64,000 nt of DNA from positions 62,001-126,000 of the forward strand of contig NZ_JABAGR010000005.1 in assembly GCF_012844235.1 (NCBI RefSeq), in the 5' to 3' direction. This DNA comes from Parafannyhessea umbonata (GTDB lineage Bacteria; Actinomycetota; Coriobacteriia; Coriobacteriales; Atopobiaceae). Positions 50,874-61,406 of the stretch are shown here, in pieces. A program made the translations under genes and the position numbers. A model generated the notes under the pieces. That model saw only the letters and a program-made list of their open reading frames with translations. It did no database searches and was not told the DNA's origin. The stretch's first letter is position 1. Every line of letters begins with the position of its first letter.

Positions 50874-52749
50874 GCGAGAAGACCTGTACCCGCGGCTGGA
50901 GCCGCTTCTTGGGCAGGTGGCAAAGCCCTCCCGCTACCTCGACCACGAGTGGGGCGCCATCGAGGAGCAGGACGGCCCGTTCCACGTGGTGCTCATGTAC
51001 CCGGACGTGTACGAGGTCGGCCTTCCCAACATGGGCCTCTCCATCCTGTACACGGCGATCAACCGCGTGGAGGGCATGTCGTGCGAGCGCGGCTACCTGC
51101 CGTGGGTGGACATGGCCGACCTCATGCGCGCAAAGGAAGTGCCGCTGCTTGCGCTGGAGAGCTCTTCTCCCATAGCGTCGTTCGACGTCGTGGGCTTCAC
51201 GCTCGCGCACGAGATGGCGTGCACGAACATCGTGGAGGCGCTCGACCTCTCGCGCATCCCCATCCGCGCGGAAGAGCGCGCGCAGGACGATCCCATCGTC
51301 GTGGCGGGCGGGCCGTCCGTGTGGAACTGCGAGCCGGTCTCGCCCATGTTCGACGCGGTGCTGCTGGGCGACGGCGAGGAGGCCATGGTAGAAATCTGCT
51401 CGTGCGTGCGCGACGCGCGCGCAAGGGACCTTTCCAGGCGCGACATCCTGCTCGCGCTCTCGCGCGTCCAGGGCGTGTACGTGCCGAGCCTGTACGACGT
51501 GGTCGTGGACGAGACGTCTACGCAGTGGGGCTATGCCGTCCCGAAGCCCAAGACGGGCGCGCCCGCGGTGGTGTACAAGCGAAGCCTGCAGGGCTTCTCG
51601 TCCACGGAGCCCGTGCCGCAGAGGATCGTGCCGTACATGGACGTGGTGCAGGACCGCCTTGCCGTCGAGGTGCTGCGCGGCTGCGCGCGTGGCTGCCGTT
51701 TCTGCCAGGCGGGCATGACGTACCGCCCGGTGCGCGAGCGCCCGGCGGAGCAGGTGGTGGCCGCGGCGCGCGAGGGCCTTGCGCTCACCGGGCACGACGA
51801 GGTGTCGCTCACGTCGCTCTCCACGACGGACCACTCGCAGTGCGCGCAGATCCTGCACGCCCTGAATGAGGACGTCCGCGGCACGGGCGTGCGCGTGTCC
51901 ATCCCGTCGCAGCGCCTGGACTCGTTTGGCGTCGAGATGGCGGCGGAGGTGGGCGGCTCCAAGCGCGGCGGGCTCACGTTCGCGCCCGAGGCCGGCAGCC
52001 AGCGCCTGCGCGACGTCATCAACAAGAACGTGACCGAGAAGGACATAGACACCGCGGCCGAGAACGCGTTCCGCAACGGATGGCGCCGCATGAAGCTGTA
52101 CTTCATGATGGGCCTGCCGACCGAGACGGACGACGACATCGTGGCGATCAACCAGACCGCCGACCGCGTGCTCGAGATCGGCCGCAGCGTCGTCGGCAGG
52201 GGTCCGAAGAGCGGCGTGAGCGTGTCCATCTCCGTCGCGGTGTTCGTGCCGAAGGCGTACACGCCGTTCCAGTGGTGCGGGCAGCTGGACCTCGAGGAGG
52301 TGCGCCGCCGGCAGCAGCTGCTGCTGGGCACCTGCCCGGACCACGCCATCAAGATCTCGTACCACGACGCGGAGGTGTCGCTGATCGAGGCCGTGCTCTC
52401 GAAGGTGGGGCGCCGCGGCTTCGACCTCATCCTCGCGGCGTGGCGGCACGGCTGCCGCTTCGACGCGTGGACGGACCAGTTCTCGTTCGAGCGCTGGACG
52501 GACGCGGCCGCCGAGGTGGGCATGGACCTGGAGGCGATCGCCGCCGCGGACACGCCGCTCGACGCGCGCCTGCCGTGGGAGCACACGTCGCCGGCCGTGT
52601 CGCAGGGGTTCCTGAGGCGCGAGTACCGCCGCGCGGCGCAGGGCGTGACGACGCCGGGCTGCACGAGGGAGAGCTGCGTGGGCTGCGGCGTGTGCCCGAA
52701 GCTCGGTGTGGAGAACGCGATCGTGGGGGACAGGCATGGCAGACACTAG
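50863..52749 (+). CDS. B12-binding/radical-SAM protein, TIGR03960-like
   Basis: A 628-residue protein. The N-terminal ~200 residues resemble a B12-binding-like Rossmann domain (HVVLMYPDVYEVGLPNMGLSIL). The radical SAM cluster motif is CARGCRFCQ near residue 275. A C-terminal CTRESCVGCGVCPKLG holds more cysteines. Such proteins occur next to DUF2344 genes in many bacteria, before rplU, and their reaction is not established. It overlaps the DUF2344 gene by 14 bases and the DUF697 gene by 11. Confidence 0.85.
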   Translation: MRLRREDLYPRLEPLLGQVAKPSRYLDHEWGAIEEQDGPFHVVLMYPDVYEVGLPNMGLSILYTAINRVEGMSCERGYLPWVDMADLMRAKEVPLLALESSSPIASFDVVGFTLAHEMACTNIVEALDLSRIPIRAEERAQDDPIVVAGGPSVWNCEPVSPMFDAVLLGDGEEAMVEICSCVRDARARDLSRRDILLALSRVQGVYVPSLYDVVVDETSTQWGYAVPKPKTGAPAVVYKRSLQGFSSTEPVPQRIVPYMDVVQDRLAVEVLRGCARGCRFCQAGMTYRPVRERPAEQVVAAAREGLALTGHDEVSLTSLSTTDHSQCAQILHALNEDVRGTGVRVSIPSQRLDSFGVEMAAEVGGSKRGGLTFAPEAGSQRLRDVINKNVTEKDIDTAAENAFRNGWRRMKLYFMMGLPTETDDDIVAINQTADRVLEIGRSVVGRGPKSGVSVSISVAVFVPKAYTPFQWCGQLDLEEVRRRQQLLLGTCPDHAIKISYHDAEVSLIEAVLSKVGRRGFDLILAAWRHGCRFDAWTDQFSFERWTDAAAEVGMDLEAIAAADTPLDARLPWEHTSPAVSQGFLRREYRRAAQGVTTPGCTRESCVGCGVCPKLGVENAIVGDRHGRH

Positions 52750-53470
52750 CAACCAGTCGCGGCTGCGCGTGAGGTATCGCAAGGACGGGCGCCTGGCCTA
52801 CCTGGGCCACCTCGAGGTGCTTGGCACCATCAACCGCTCCATCAGGCGATCCGGCGTGCCGTTTGCCGTGGGCAACGGCTTCGCGCGGCGCATCAGGCTC
52901 CAGTTCTCGCAGGCGCTGCCCGTGGGCGCGTCGTCTTTGGGGGAGTACTACGACCTCATGGTGACGGAGCGCCTTGAGCCCGCCCGCGCGCTCCGGATGC
53001 TGCGGGACGCAACGCCGCGCGGGCTCGCGCCGGACGCTGCGGCGTACGTGTCGCGCCGGCTCCCCGCGCTCGAGGCGTGGGTGAACCGCGCGGACTGGGA
53101 CGTGACGGTGCGCGGCCTGCGCTCGGCGGACGCGCTCGCAGCGGCGCTCGCGGACCTGAGGGAGATAGGCGAGCTCCACTACATGAGGGGCGAGAAGCCC
53201 AAGTCCATCGACCTCGGTCGCGCGCTGGTGTCGTGGGACGTGGCGCCGTGCGAGGAGGGGCTCCGCGTCCTTCTCGCCACGCGCTCCTCGAACGACGGGG
53301 CGCTGCGACCGCAGGTGCTGCTGGACGCGGCGTTCGCGACTGAGCGCCTTGCGGCGGACGTCGCGGAGGCGGGGCGCCCGACGCTTTCCGTGTGCCGCGT
53401 GGGGCAGTGGCACGAGGGCGAAGATGGCAATCTCGTGGAGCCGCTCCCAACCGACGGCGAGGGCGCCTGA
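52736..53470 (+). CDS. TIGR03936/DUF2344 radical-SAM-linked protein
   Basis: A 244-residue protein. RVRYRKDGRLAYLGHLEVLGTINRSIRRSG near the N-terminus and LQFSQALPVGASSLGEYYD are the pattern of DUF2344 proteins, which are often encoded next to or fused with TIGR03960 radical-SAM proteins. The start ATG 52736 follows GGGGGACAGG and overlaps the radical-SAM gene. It probably acts together with that protein in an unknown modification. It ends 52 bases before the rplU promoter. Confidence 0.85.
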   Translation: MADTSNQSRLRVRYRKDGRLAYLGHLEVLGTINRSIRRSGVPFAVGNGFARRIRLQFSQALPVGASSLGEYYDLMVTERLEPARALRMLRDATPRGLAPDAAAYVSRRLPALEAWVNRADWDVTVRGLRSADALAAALADLREIGELHYMRGEKPKSIDLGRALVSWDVAPCEEGLRVLLATRSSNDGALRPQVLLDAAFATERLAADVAEAGRPTLSVCRVGQWHEGEDGNLVEPLPTDGEGA

Positions 53471-53521
53471 ACGCAGGTATTCTGTGCTAGGCGTGTTCTG
53501 CGTGTGAACGACGTTTCCCCG

Positions 53522-53550
53522 TTGACTCTGCAGGTCATCGCTAGTAAGAT
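53522..53550 (+). promoter_or_regulatory. Promoter of rplU-rpmA
   Basis: TTGACT (53522-53527) and TAAGAT (53545-53550) are separated by 17 bp. The predicted start lies about 35 bases before the rplU ATG. Confidence 0.75.
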
Positions 53551-53591
53551 GTTCAGCTGTTGCACTAGAACCAGTAATGAAGGGTTAACAC

Positions 53592-53945
53592 ATGTACGCA
53601 ATCGTTACCACTGGTGGCAAGCAGTATAAGGTTGCCAAGGGCGACATCTTCGATGTCGAGAAGCTCGACGCGCAGCCTGGCGACAAGGTCAAGCTTGACG
53701 TCCTCATGCTTAATGATGGCAAGAAGACCGTCGTTGACGCTGCCACGCTCGCAAAGAAGAAGGTCACCTGCGAGGTGCTCGACCAGTACAAGGGCGAGAA
53801 GGTCCTCGTCTTCAAGCTCAAGAAGCGCAAGCGCTATCACCGCACCAAGGGTCACCGTCAGAACCTGACGAAGCTCCAGGTCACCTCTATGCCGACCACC
53901 AGGACTGCCGCAAAGTCTGCCTCTACCGAGGAGGCCGCAGAGTAG
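53592..53945 (+). CDS. rplU: 50S ribosomal protein L21
   Basis: A 117-residue protein of the large subunit. It starts MYAIVTTGGKQYKVAKGD and has KKRKRYHRTKGHRQNLT near the C-terminus, both typical of L21. It is followed by an acidic tail, TAAKSASTEEAAE. It has a clear promoter and precedes rpmA by 47 bases. Confidence 0.97.
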   Translation: MYAIVTTGGKQYKVAKGDIFDVEKLDAQPGDKVKLDVLMLNDGKKTVVDAATLAKKKVTCEVLDQYKGEKVLVFKLKKRKRYHRTKGHRQNLTKLQVTSMPTTRTAAKSASTEEAAE

Positions 53946-53992
53946 TCTTCATAGTTTCAAGTCTCCAAGCTACGTAGAGAGCAGGTAACAGA

Positions 53993-54241
53993 ATGGCTCA
54001 CAAGAAAGGCCAGGGTACTTCCCGTAACGGTCGCGACTCCAACGCACAGCGCCTCGGCACCAAGATCTTTGGCGGCCAGGCCGTGAAGACCGGCCAGATC
54101 ATCGTTCGCCAGCGTGGCACGCACATTACCCCGGGCGACAACGTCGGCCGCGGCAAGGACGACACCCTGTTCGCCCTCGCAGACGGCACCGTCGAGTTCG
54201 TTAAGGGCAAGAAGCACTACGTGCACGTCCGCACCGCCTAG
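53993..54241 (+). CDS. rpmA: 50S ribosomal protein L27
   Basis: An 82-residue protein starting [20 protein letters not shown], the classic L27 N-terminus that reaches the peptidyl transferase centre. It begins directly with this segment, without the cleaved extension seen in Firmicutes. [18 protein letters not shown] is also diagnostic. A terminator follows before obg. Confidence 0.97.
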   Translation: MAHKKGQGTSRNGRDSNAQRLGTKIFGGQAVKTGQIIVRQRGTHITPGDNVGRGKDDTLFALADGTVEFVKGKKHYVHVRTA

Positions 54242-54263
54242 TTGCGGCACAACAATGCGAATG

Positions 54264-54294
54264 ACACCCTGGGCCCCTGGTCCGGGGTGTTTTT
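54264..54294 (+). terminator. Terminator after rpmA
   Basis: ACACCC pairs with GGGTGT, with the stem extended inwards through a wobble pair, followed by TTTTT. The obg gene follows 80 bases later, so obg may need its own promoter or readthrough. Confidence 0.8.
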
Positions 54295-54373
54295 CTATCT
54301 TGGCGGACATGTGCGAGACCACGTCGAATGTCGGGTCAGGATGCCTTACCATTTGACACAGCCAAGGAGGTAG

Positions 54374-55822
<1,449 letters not shown>

Positions 55823-55824
55823 GA

Positions 55825-56949
55825 ATGGAGAGCATCTTCGAGGCCCCCAACGTCGTCGTCGTGAAGGTGGGCTCGTCCACGCTGGTGGACGAGCTCGGAC
55901 GCCCGGACCGCATGTTCATAGGGTCGCTGTGCGACCAGGCGGCAGACCTGCAGAAGCGGGGCTACCACGTAGTGATCGTGTCCTCGGGCGCCGTCGCGGC
56001 CGGCATGGAGAGGCTGGGCCTGGACGCGCGGCCGACCGACATGCCCGGTCGCCAGGCGTGCGCCGCGGCAGGACAGGCGGCGCTCACGGAGGTGTACGCG
56101 GAGCAGCTTGCGCGGCGCGGCGTGCCGTGCGGCCAGGTGCTCCTGACCCGTAGGGACCTGACGGACCGCGAGGGCTACCTGAACGCCCGGAACACGCTCG
56201 GCAGGATGCTGGAGCTGGGGGCCGTCCCCGTGGTGAACGAGAACGACACCGTGTCGTTCACGGAGTTCAACTTCGGCGACAACGACATGCTCGGCGCCAT
56301 AGTCGCGGCGATGCTGAACGCGGACCTGTACGTGATCCTATCGGACATCGACGGGCTGTACACCGCGAACCCCGCGAAGGACCCCACGGCGCGCCTCGTG
56401 CCGCGCGTCGAGGAGGTGACGCCACAGATATCCGCGATGGCCGGCGGGGCGGGCTCCGCCATCGGAACGGGCGGCATGGCTTCGAAGGTGCGTGCGGCGC
56501 GCGCGATGATTGCGGCCGGCGTGCCCATGGTTGTGTGCCGCGGACGCGAGCACGACTCGTTCAGGCGCGTCGTCGAGGGAGAGGGGCTTGGCACCAGGTT
56601 CGAGGCGCCGGCGGGGGTCCAGCACGAGAGCGCCCGCAAGCTCTGGATAGGCCTCGCCGAGATGCCGCGTGGGTCCGTCGTCCTGGACGCGGGAGCGAGT
56701 CGGGCTATCCTGGAGCGCGGCGCGTCCGTGCTTCCCGTGGGCGTCACGGGCGCGGAGGGGCGCTTCTCGTCCGGCGACGTCGTGAACGTGGTCTCCGCGG
56801 ACGGCGCGCTCCTGGGGCGCGGCATCACACGCTACTCGTCCGAGGACATCGGGCGCGTGCACGGGCTCCGGCTCGACGTGATCGCGCGCTTCATGCCCGA
56901 GAAGGACGGCCAGCCCGTCATACACCGCGACGAGCTCCTGGTGTTCTAG
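55825..56949 (+). CDS. proB: Glutamate 5-kinase
   Basis: A 374-residue enzyme that phosphorylates glutamate, the first step to proline. VVVVKVGSSTLV near residue 10, SSGAVAAGMERLGL near 54 and NENDTVSF with GDNDMLGA near 145-165 are kinase signatures. The C-terminal ~95 residues fit a PUA domain. It lies directly after obg. No proA gene is visible in the window; nadD follows. Confidence 0.95.
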   Translation: MESIFEAPNVVVVKVGSSTLVDELGRPDRMFIGSLCDQAADLQKRGYHVVIVSSGAVAAGMERLGLDARPTDMPGRQACAAAGQAALTEVYAEQLARRGVPCGQVLLTRRDLTDREGYLNARNTLGRMLELGAVPVVNENDTVSFTEFNFGDNDMLGAIVAAMLNADLYVILSDIDGLYTANPAKDPTARLVPRVEEVTPQISAMAGGAGSAIGTGGMASKVRAARAMIAAGVPMVVCRGREHDSFRRVVEGEGLGTRFEAPAGVQHESARKLWIGLAEMPRGSVVLDAGASRAILERGASVLPVGVTGAEGRFSSGDVVNVVSADGALLGRGITRYSSEDIGRVHGLRLDVIARFMPEKDGQPVIHRDELLVF

Positions 56950-56958
56950 GGGGTGCCA

Positions 56959-57693
56959 ATGGGACTGAGCATCGACGAGATAGAGCGCGTGGCGGCGGAC
57001 GTCGTGAGGCGCGGCGACCTGCCCATGCTGGGGCAGGAGCCGGGTCGCACGTACCGGCTTGGCGTGATGGGCGGCACGTTCGACCCCATCCACAACGGCC
57101 ACCTGGTCGCGGCCGAGCAGGCGTTCGACGACCTGAGGCTGGACACCGTCGTGTTCATGCCGGCCGGGCGCCCCGCGTTCAAGCAGGACAAGCAGGTGTC
57201 CGCGGGCGAGGACCGCTATGCGATGACGCTGCTTGCGACGGCGGACAACCCGCACTTCCTGGCGAGCCGGTTCGAGGTGGACCGCCCGGGCATCACGTAC
57301 ACGGCCGACACGCTTGAGCGCCTGCGCGCCATCTATCCGGAGAACGTGGAGATCTACTTCATCACCGGCGCCGACGCCATCGCGGACATCGTGCGCTGGC
57401 GCGACGCGGACCGCCTGAGCCGGCTCGCGCACCTTGTGGGCGCCACGCGGCCCGGCTACGACCTCACGCACGCGCAGCGGGCGATTGAGGACTCGGACAT
57501 ACGCTTCGACGTGACGTACCTCGAGGTGCCGGCGCTGGCGATATCATCCAGCTACCTGCGCGAGCGCGTGCGCAACGGCCAGAGCCTCAGGTACCTGACT
57601 CCGGACGCCGTGACGGGGTACATACACAAGCACCAGCTGTACGGCGCGAGCCAGCTTGGCTATGGCTCCAAGCCAACGGAAGGTCGTGAGTAG
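56959..57693 (+). CDS. nadD: Nicotinate-nucleotide adenylyltransferase
   Basis: A 244-residue enzyme making NaAD from NaMN and ATP. GVMGGTFDPIHNGHLVAAEQA carries the HxGH motif (residues 45-48), and SSSYLRERVRNGQSLRYL matches the family's C-terminal SSTxxR region. An N-terminal ~30-residue extension (LSIDEIERVAADVVRRGD) precedes the core. ATG 56959 follows GGGGG. It ends 4 bases before the yqeK start. Confidence 0.95.
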   Translation: MGLSIDEIERVAADVVRRGDLPMLGQEPGRTYRLGVMGGTFDPIHNGHLVAAEQAFDDLRLDTVVFMPAGRPAFKQDKQVSAGEDRYAMTLLATADNPHFLASRFEVDRPGITYTADTLERLRAIYPENVEIYFITGADAIADIVRWRDADRLSRLAHLVGATRPGYDLTHAQRAIEDSDIRFDVTYLEVPALAISSSYLRERVRNGQSLRYLTPDAVTGYIHKHQLYGASQLGYGSKPTEGRE

Positions 57694-57697
57694 CCAG

Positions 57698-58342
57698 ATG
57701 AGAAGGGCGGAATACACAAAGGACCAGCTTGCCTTGATCGGCAGGCTCGAGTCGGACCTGACGGACCGCATGAGCGCGGTCAAGCCGCGTCGCCTTGCGC
57801 ACTCGCTCTCCGTCGCACGCTGCGCGGAGTCCCTGGCGCTGCGCTACGACGTGGACCCGTTTGACGCGCGCGTCGCCGGCATCCTGCACGACTGGGACAA
57901 GGTGGTGCCGGACGACGAGCTCGTGCGGCGTGCGCGCGAGCTGGGCATCGACTTCGGGGTCGACCTCGACCTGGTGAGGCCGCTGCTCCACGGCGTCGTG
58001 GCCGCGCGCGAGCTGCCGGGGCTCTACCCGGAGCTTGCGCCGGAGGTGTTCCAGGCGATCGCGCGCCACACGACGGCCGCCGTTGACATGACGCCCCTGG
58101 ACGAGGTGGTGTTCGTGGCGGACGGCATCGAGCCCCTGCGCACGGGGAGCAAAGGCATCCAGCAGACGCGCGATATGGTGGGCAGGGCCTCCCTGGACGA
58201 CGTGTTCTGGAACTCGTTCTGCGCAGGGATCGAGTACGTGGTGGAGACCAGGCGCTACCTGTATCCGGGTACGCTTGACATATACAACGAGCTCGCCCTC
58301 ATGAGGGCGGGGGCCGGGTCGAACGCCCCGGCCGGAAGGTAG
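57698..58342 (+). CDS. yqeK: YqeK-like HD-domain hydrolase
   Basis: A 214-residue HD-domain protein of the YqeK family, which hydrolyses diadenosine tetraphosphate to ADP. The metal site is RLAHSLSV, with GILHDWDKV giving the HD pair, and RHTTAAVDMTPLDEVVFVADGIEP. The order nadD-yqeK-rsfS is widely conserved and supports the call. The start is uncertain: GTG 57686 is possible, but the ATG at 57698 is chosen. Confidence 0.9.
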   Translation: MRRAEYTKDQLALIGRLESDLTDRMSAVKPRRLAHSLSVARCAESLALRYDVDPFDARVAGILHDWDKVVPDDELVRRARELGIDFGVDLDLVRPLLHGVVAARELPGLYPELAPEVFQAIARHTTAAVDMTPLDEVVFVADGIEPLRTGSKGIQQTRDMVGRASLDDVFWNSFCAGIEYVVETRRYLYPGTLDIYNELALMRAGAGSNAPAGR

Positions 58343-58347
58343 GCAAC

Positions 58348-58725
58348 ATGACGGTTACATCGCTCGAGCTTGCGAAGGCGGCCGCGACCGCCGCGGACGA
58401 CAAGAAGGCCACCGACATCGTGCTTCTGGACCTGACGCACGCGACGGACGTGTGCGATTACTTCCTCATCTGCACGGTCCAGAACAACCCCCAGCTGGAC
58501 GCGGTGACCGAGGAGGTCAAGAGACGCCTGGCCGCCGAGTGCGGCGAGAAGCCCGTGTCCACGGAGGGCCGCGGCGGCTCGTCCTGGGTGCTCATGGACT
58601 ACGGCGCGCTCGTGGTGCACGTGTTCAAGCCGGAGGCCCGCGACTACTACCGCCTGGAGCACCTGTGGGGCGACGCCCCGCGCGTGAAGCTGGGCCTGGA
58701 GGGAGAGGCGCCCGCGAACGCCTAG
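58348..58725 (+). CDS. rsfS: Ribosome silencing factor
   Basis: A 125-residue RsfS/Iojap protein that binds L14 and blocks subunit joining. Residues include DIVLLDLTHATDVCDYFLICT, EGRGGSSWVLMDYGALVVHVF and YYRLEHLWGDAP, all diagnostic. It ends by sharing CTAG with the stop of dinB on the other strand. Confidence 0.95.
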   Translation: MTVTSLELAKAAATAADDKKATDIVLLDLTHATDVCDYFLICTVQNNPQLDAVTEEVKRRLAAECGEKPVSTEGRGGSSWVLMDYGALVVHVFKPEARDYYRLEHLWGDAPRVKLGLEGEAPANA

Positions 58726-59999
58726 TCGTCGTCCTTGTTCATGGGGGCCGTGTCGGAGGCGGACTCCCTCAGCCTGAGCTCGGACCCAAGGCTGAGCGAC
58801 CCCTTCCCAAAGCGCGAGCGCACCTCATCCGCCGCGACGGAGAGCGCCCTGAGGTCACGGTGCCTTCCCGGTGCCGTGGCCTCGTCCTTCTCGCCCGCGT
58901 CGGGCGAGAAGAGCTCGAGCTGCCGCTGGCGGGGCGCCCCGGGGCCAAAGCCGCTCACGCCCACGCCCACCAGGCGGACGGGCGTGCCCTCGCGCCAGAC
59001 GTCGTCAAGCAGGCGCAGCGCCTGCGCGCCAAAGACGTGCTCGTCGTCCGTGGGGGCATCGAGCTGGCGCTGCGCGGTGCGCGTCTTGTCGTACGAGAAC
59101 TTCAGCTTCAGCGTCACCTGGTGGCCGCGCAGCCCCTTCGACCTCAGGCGCGTGCCCACCATCTGGCTCACCATGCGCACGGCGGCGGCCACGTCCTCGC
59201 GCGTCGTGAGGTCGCGCGCGAACGTGCGCTCGTTCGACACGGACTTCGCGGCCTCCGGCTTGGCGCGCTCGCGCACGCGCGACACCTCGCGTCCCGCCGC
59301 GCGCGTCACCAGGCTGGGCCCCGCGACGCCGAACGCGCGTCGCATGCGCTCCGGGTCCTGCCGCGCGAGCTGCCCCAGCGTGGCGATGCCCATCTGGCGC
59401 AGCCGCGCCTCCGTCGCCCTGCCGACGCCGCTCATGGCGGAGACGGGCAGCGGCGCCAGGAACGCACCCTCCGTTCCGGGGAGCACGACGGTCATGCCGC
59501 GCGGCTTCTGGCGCTCGGACGCGATCTTCGCGACGGTCTTGCTGGTGCCGAGGCCTATGGAGCAGGTGACGCCCAGCTCGGCTACGCGGCCCTGGACGCG
59601 CCGGCAGATGGCGATGGGGCTCTCGCGCGAGAAGCGCCCGGGCGTCACGTCGAAGAACGCCTCGTCGATCGACACCTGCTCCACGAGCGGCGTCTCGTCC
59701 AGGATCGCCTGCATCACCTGCGCGGACACCTGGCGGTAGCGGTCGTAGTGGCCCTGCGTCCAGATGGCCTCGGGGCACAGCCGCCTCGCCTGGTACGAGG
59801 GCATGGCGGAGTGCACGCCAAAGCGCCTCGCCTCGTACGACGCGGTCGAGACGACGCCGCGACGCTCCGGCGAGCCTCCCACGATGAGCGGCTTGCCGCG
59901 CCACTCCGGGTGGTCGAGCTGCTCCACGGACGCGAAGAACGCGTCGAGGTCGAGCAGGCCTATGGCAGGCCCCGACCACTCTGTGATGGATGCCGCCAC
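58722..59999 (-). CDS. dinB: DNA polymerase IV (Y-family)
   Basis: A 425-residue translesion polymerase. LLDLDAFFASVEQ carries Asp17, and SIDEAFFDV holds Asp112 and Glu113 of the active site. RQRQLELF near residue 370 fits the beta-clamp binding motif. A C-terminal extension of about 50 residues follows. The start is GTG 59999 behind GAGGGAGG. A TATAAT (-10-like) element at 60066-60071 on the minus strand lies upstream. No clear SOS box was recognised. Confidence 0.93.
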   Translation of the reverse strand: MAASITEWSGPAIGLLDLDAFFASVEQLDHPEWRGKPLIVGGSPERRGVVSTASYEARRFGVHSAMPSYQARRLCPEAIWTQGHYDRYRQVSAQVMQAILDETPLVEQVSIDEAFFDVTPGRFSRESPIAICRRVQGRVAELGVTCSIGLGTSKTVAKIASERQKPRGMTVVLPGTEGAFLAPLPVSAMSGVGRATEARLRQMGIATLGQLARQDPERMRRAFGVAGPSLVTRAAGREVSRVRERAKPEAAKSVSNERTFARDLTTREDVAAAVRMVSQMVGTRLRSKGLRGHQVTLKLKFSYDKTRTAQRQLDAPTDDEHVFGAQALRLLDDVWREGTPVRLVGVGVSGFGPGAPRQRQLELFSPDAGEKDEATAPGRHRDLRALSVAADEVRSRFGKGSLSLGSELRLRESASDTAPMNKDDD

Positions 60000-60065
60000 A
60001 GTGCCTCCCTCCTGCTGCGCCGCGTCCCCGCACGGCGATGCCCGTCGCAGAACACCTTTCCGCAG

Positions 60066-60071
60066 ATTATA
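60066..60071 (-). promoter_or_regulatory. Possible -10 element of dinB
   Basis: The minus strand reads TATAAT, 67 bases upstream of the dinB GTG. The best -35 is weak (TTAGGC, 18 bp spacing). It abuts a hairpin. Confidence 0.4.
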
Positions 60072-60073
60072 GG

Positions 60074-60118
60074 CCACGGCCCGGCCATCGCCTAAGAGGG
60101 GAGGTAGCCGGGCCGTGG
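60074..60118 (-). terminator. Hairpin between histidine kinase and dinB
   Basis: A perfect 12-bp stem (CCACGGCCCGGC with GCCGGGCCGTGG) encloses a 21-base loop. It lies beyond the kinase stop and could end the two-component transcript, though it lacks a T-run. Confidence 0.55.
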
Positions 60119-60149
60119 TGCGCGCGGGCGAGAGGGACGGCGGTGCTCG

Positions 60150-61394
60150 CTAGAGGGTCACCGTGAACGTGGTCCCGTCCTTCTCGTCGCTCGTGCACTG
60201 GATGGAGCCGCCGTGCGCGTCGACGGTGGACTTCGCGATCGCGAGGCCCAGGCCGAAGCCGCCGGCGCCGTCGTCGCGCGTGCGTGCCTTGTCGGAGCGG
60301 TAGAACCGCTCGAACACGTGCGGCAGGTCCTCAGCGGGGATCGCGGGACCCTGGTTGTTCACCGTCAGGCGGCACCCCTTGCCCCGGCGCTCGAGCGTCA
60401 CCTTGACGGTGGTGCCGACGGCGGCGTACTTCACGGCGTTGTCGATAAGGATGCGGACCATGTGGCGCAGCCAGTCCGCGTCGCCCTGCACGTGCACGTC
60501 CTCCGCGACGGAATCCTCCACGGACGTGCCGCGCTCGAAGGCGACGGCGTCGAACTCGAGGGCCGCGGAGCTCACGATGTCCGAGAGGTCGACGTCGGCG
60601 CGCTTCAGGATGCCCGCGGTGCCGGCGACGCTCTCGTCGGCGCGGGCGAGCTGCAGCAGGTCGTTCACGAGCGTCTTCATGTGGCCGGCCTCCTCGGCCG
60701 TGCTGTCCACCCAGCGCCTGCTGTCCGCGGGGAGGTCCTCGTCGCGCTGGAGGATCTGCGTGTTCGCAAGGATGACGGCAAGCGGCGTCTTCAGCTCGTG
60801 CGACGCGTCCGAAACGAAGCGACGCTGCTGGTCCCACGCGCGCCTGACGGGCCCGAGCGCCCAGTCCGCGAGCTTCCACGAGATGCCGAACAGCACGAGG
60901 ATGCCCACGGCGACGATCTCGACGTTGCGCACGATGGCGTTGTGGAACGTGTCGTCCACGGCGGTCGTGTCCACGATGGCGATGCGGGTCGTGCCGGAGC
61001 TCGTGGTGGCGGACTTCCACGACACGTGGTACTCGGGGAGCCTTCCATGGTTCGCCTGTGCCTCGAGCGCCTGCTCCACCACCTTCTCGAGCACGGGGCC
61101 GTTAATGCTCACGTTGTCGTCGCTCGACTCGAGGACGACGCCGCTCTGCGATATCTCGACGGTGAGGGCGAGCATGTTGGAGTTGTGCCTAGTGCCGGGA
61201 GCGTCCTTTCGCGTGGTGCCGATGACGGGTACGGCCTCGGTTGATCCCTCGAGGTTACGATTGAGGGCGCCCGCGATGAGGTCCTGCTGGTTGACGTAGG
61301 TGGAGTAGAGCGACATCCCAAGGACGCTCGCGAGGACGAGCCCCGCGAGCGTCGTGACGATGGCGACGAACTTCCTCTTGAGCTTCTTGAGCAT
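60150..61394 (-). CDS. Two-component sensor histidine kinase
   Basis: A 414-residue membrane kinase. Two membrane segments lie at about 9-30 and 157-175, flanking an extracytoplasmic sensing region of about 125 residues. The phosphorylated His199 is in SDASHELKTPL. Nucleotide binding is shown by DNAVKYA and GLGLAIAKSTVDAHGG. It phosphorylates the response regulator encoded just upstream, 12 bases away. The stimulus is unknown. A hairpin follows its stop. Confidence 0.94.
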   Translation of the reverse strand: MLKKLKRKFVAIVTTLAGLVLASVLGMSLYSTYVNQQDLIAGALNRNLEGSTEAVPVIGTTRKDAPGTRHNSNMLALTVEISQSGVVLESSDDNVSINGPVLEKVVEQALEAQANHGRLPEYHVSWKSATTSSGTTRIAIVDTTAVDDTFHNAIVRNVEIVAVGILVLFGISWKLADWALGPVRRAWDQQRRFVSDASHELKTPLAVILANTQILQRDEDLPADSRRWVDSTAEEAGHMKTLVNDLLQLARADESVAGTAGILKRADVDLSDIVSSAALEFDAVAFERGTSVEDSVAEDVHVQGDADWLRHMVRILIDNAVKYAAVGTTVKVTLERRGKGCRLTVNNQGPAIPAEDLPHVFERFYRSDKARTRDDGAGGFGLGLAIAKSTVDAHGGSIQCTSDEKDGTTFTVTL

Positions 61395-61406
61395 GGCGCA
61401 CCGACG

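Noticed and set aside
53551-53591. L21 ribosomal leader RNA
   Set aside because: The leader is only about 35 bases and shows no stable conserved structure.
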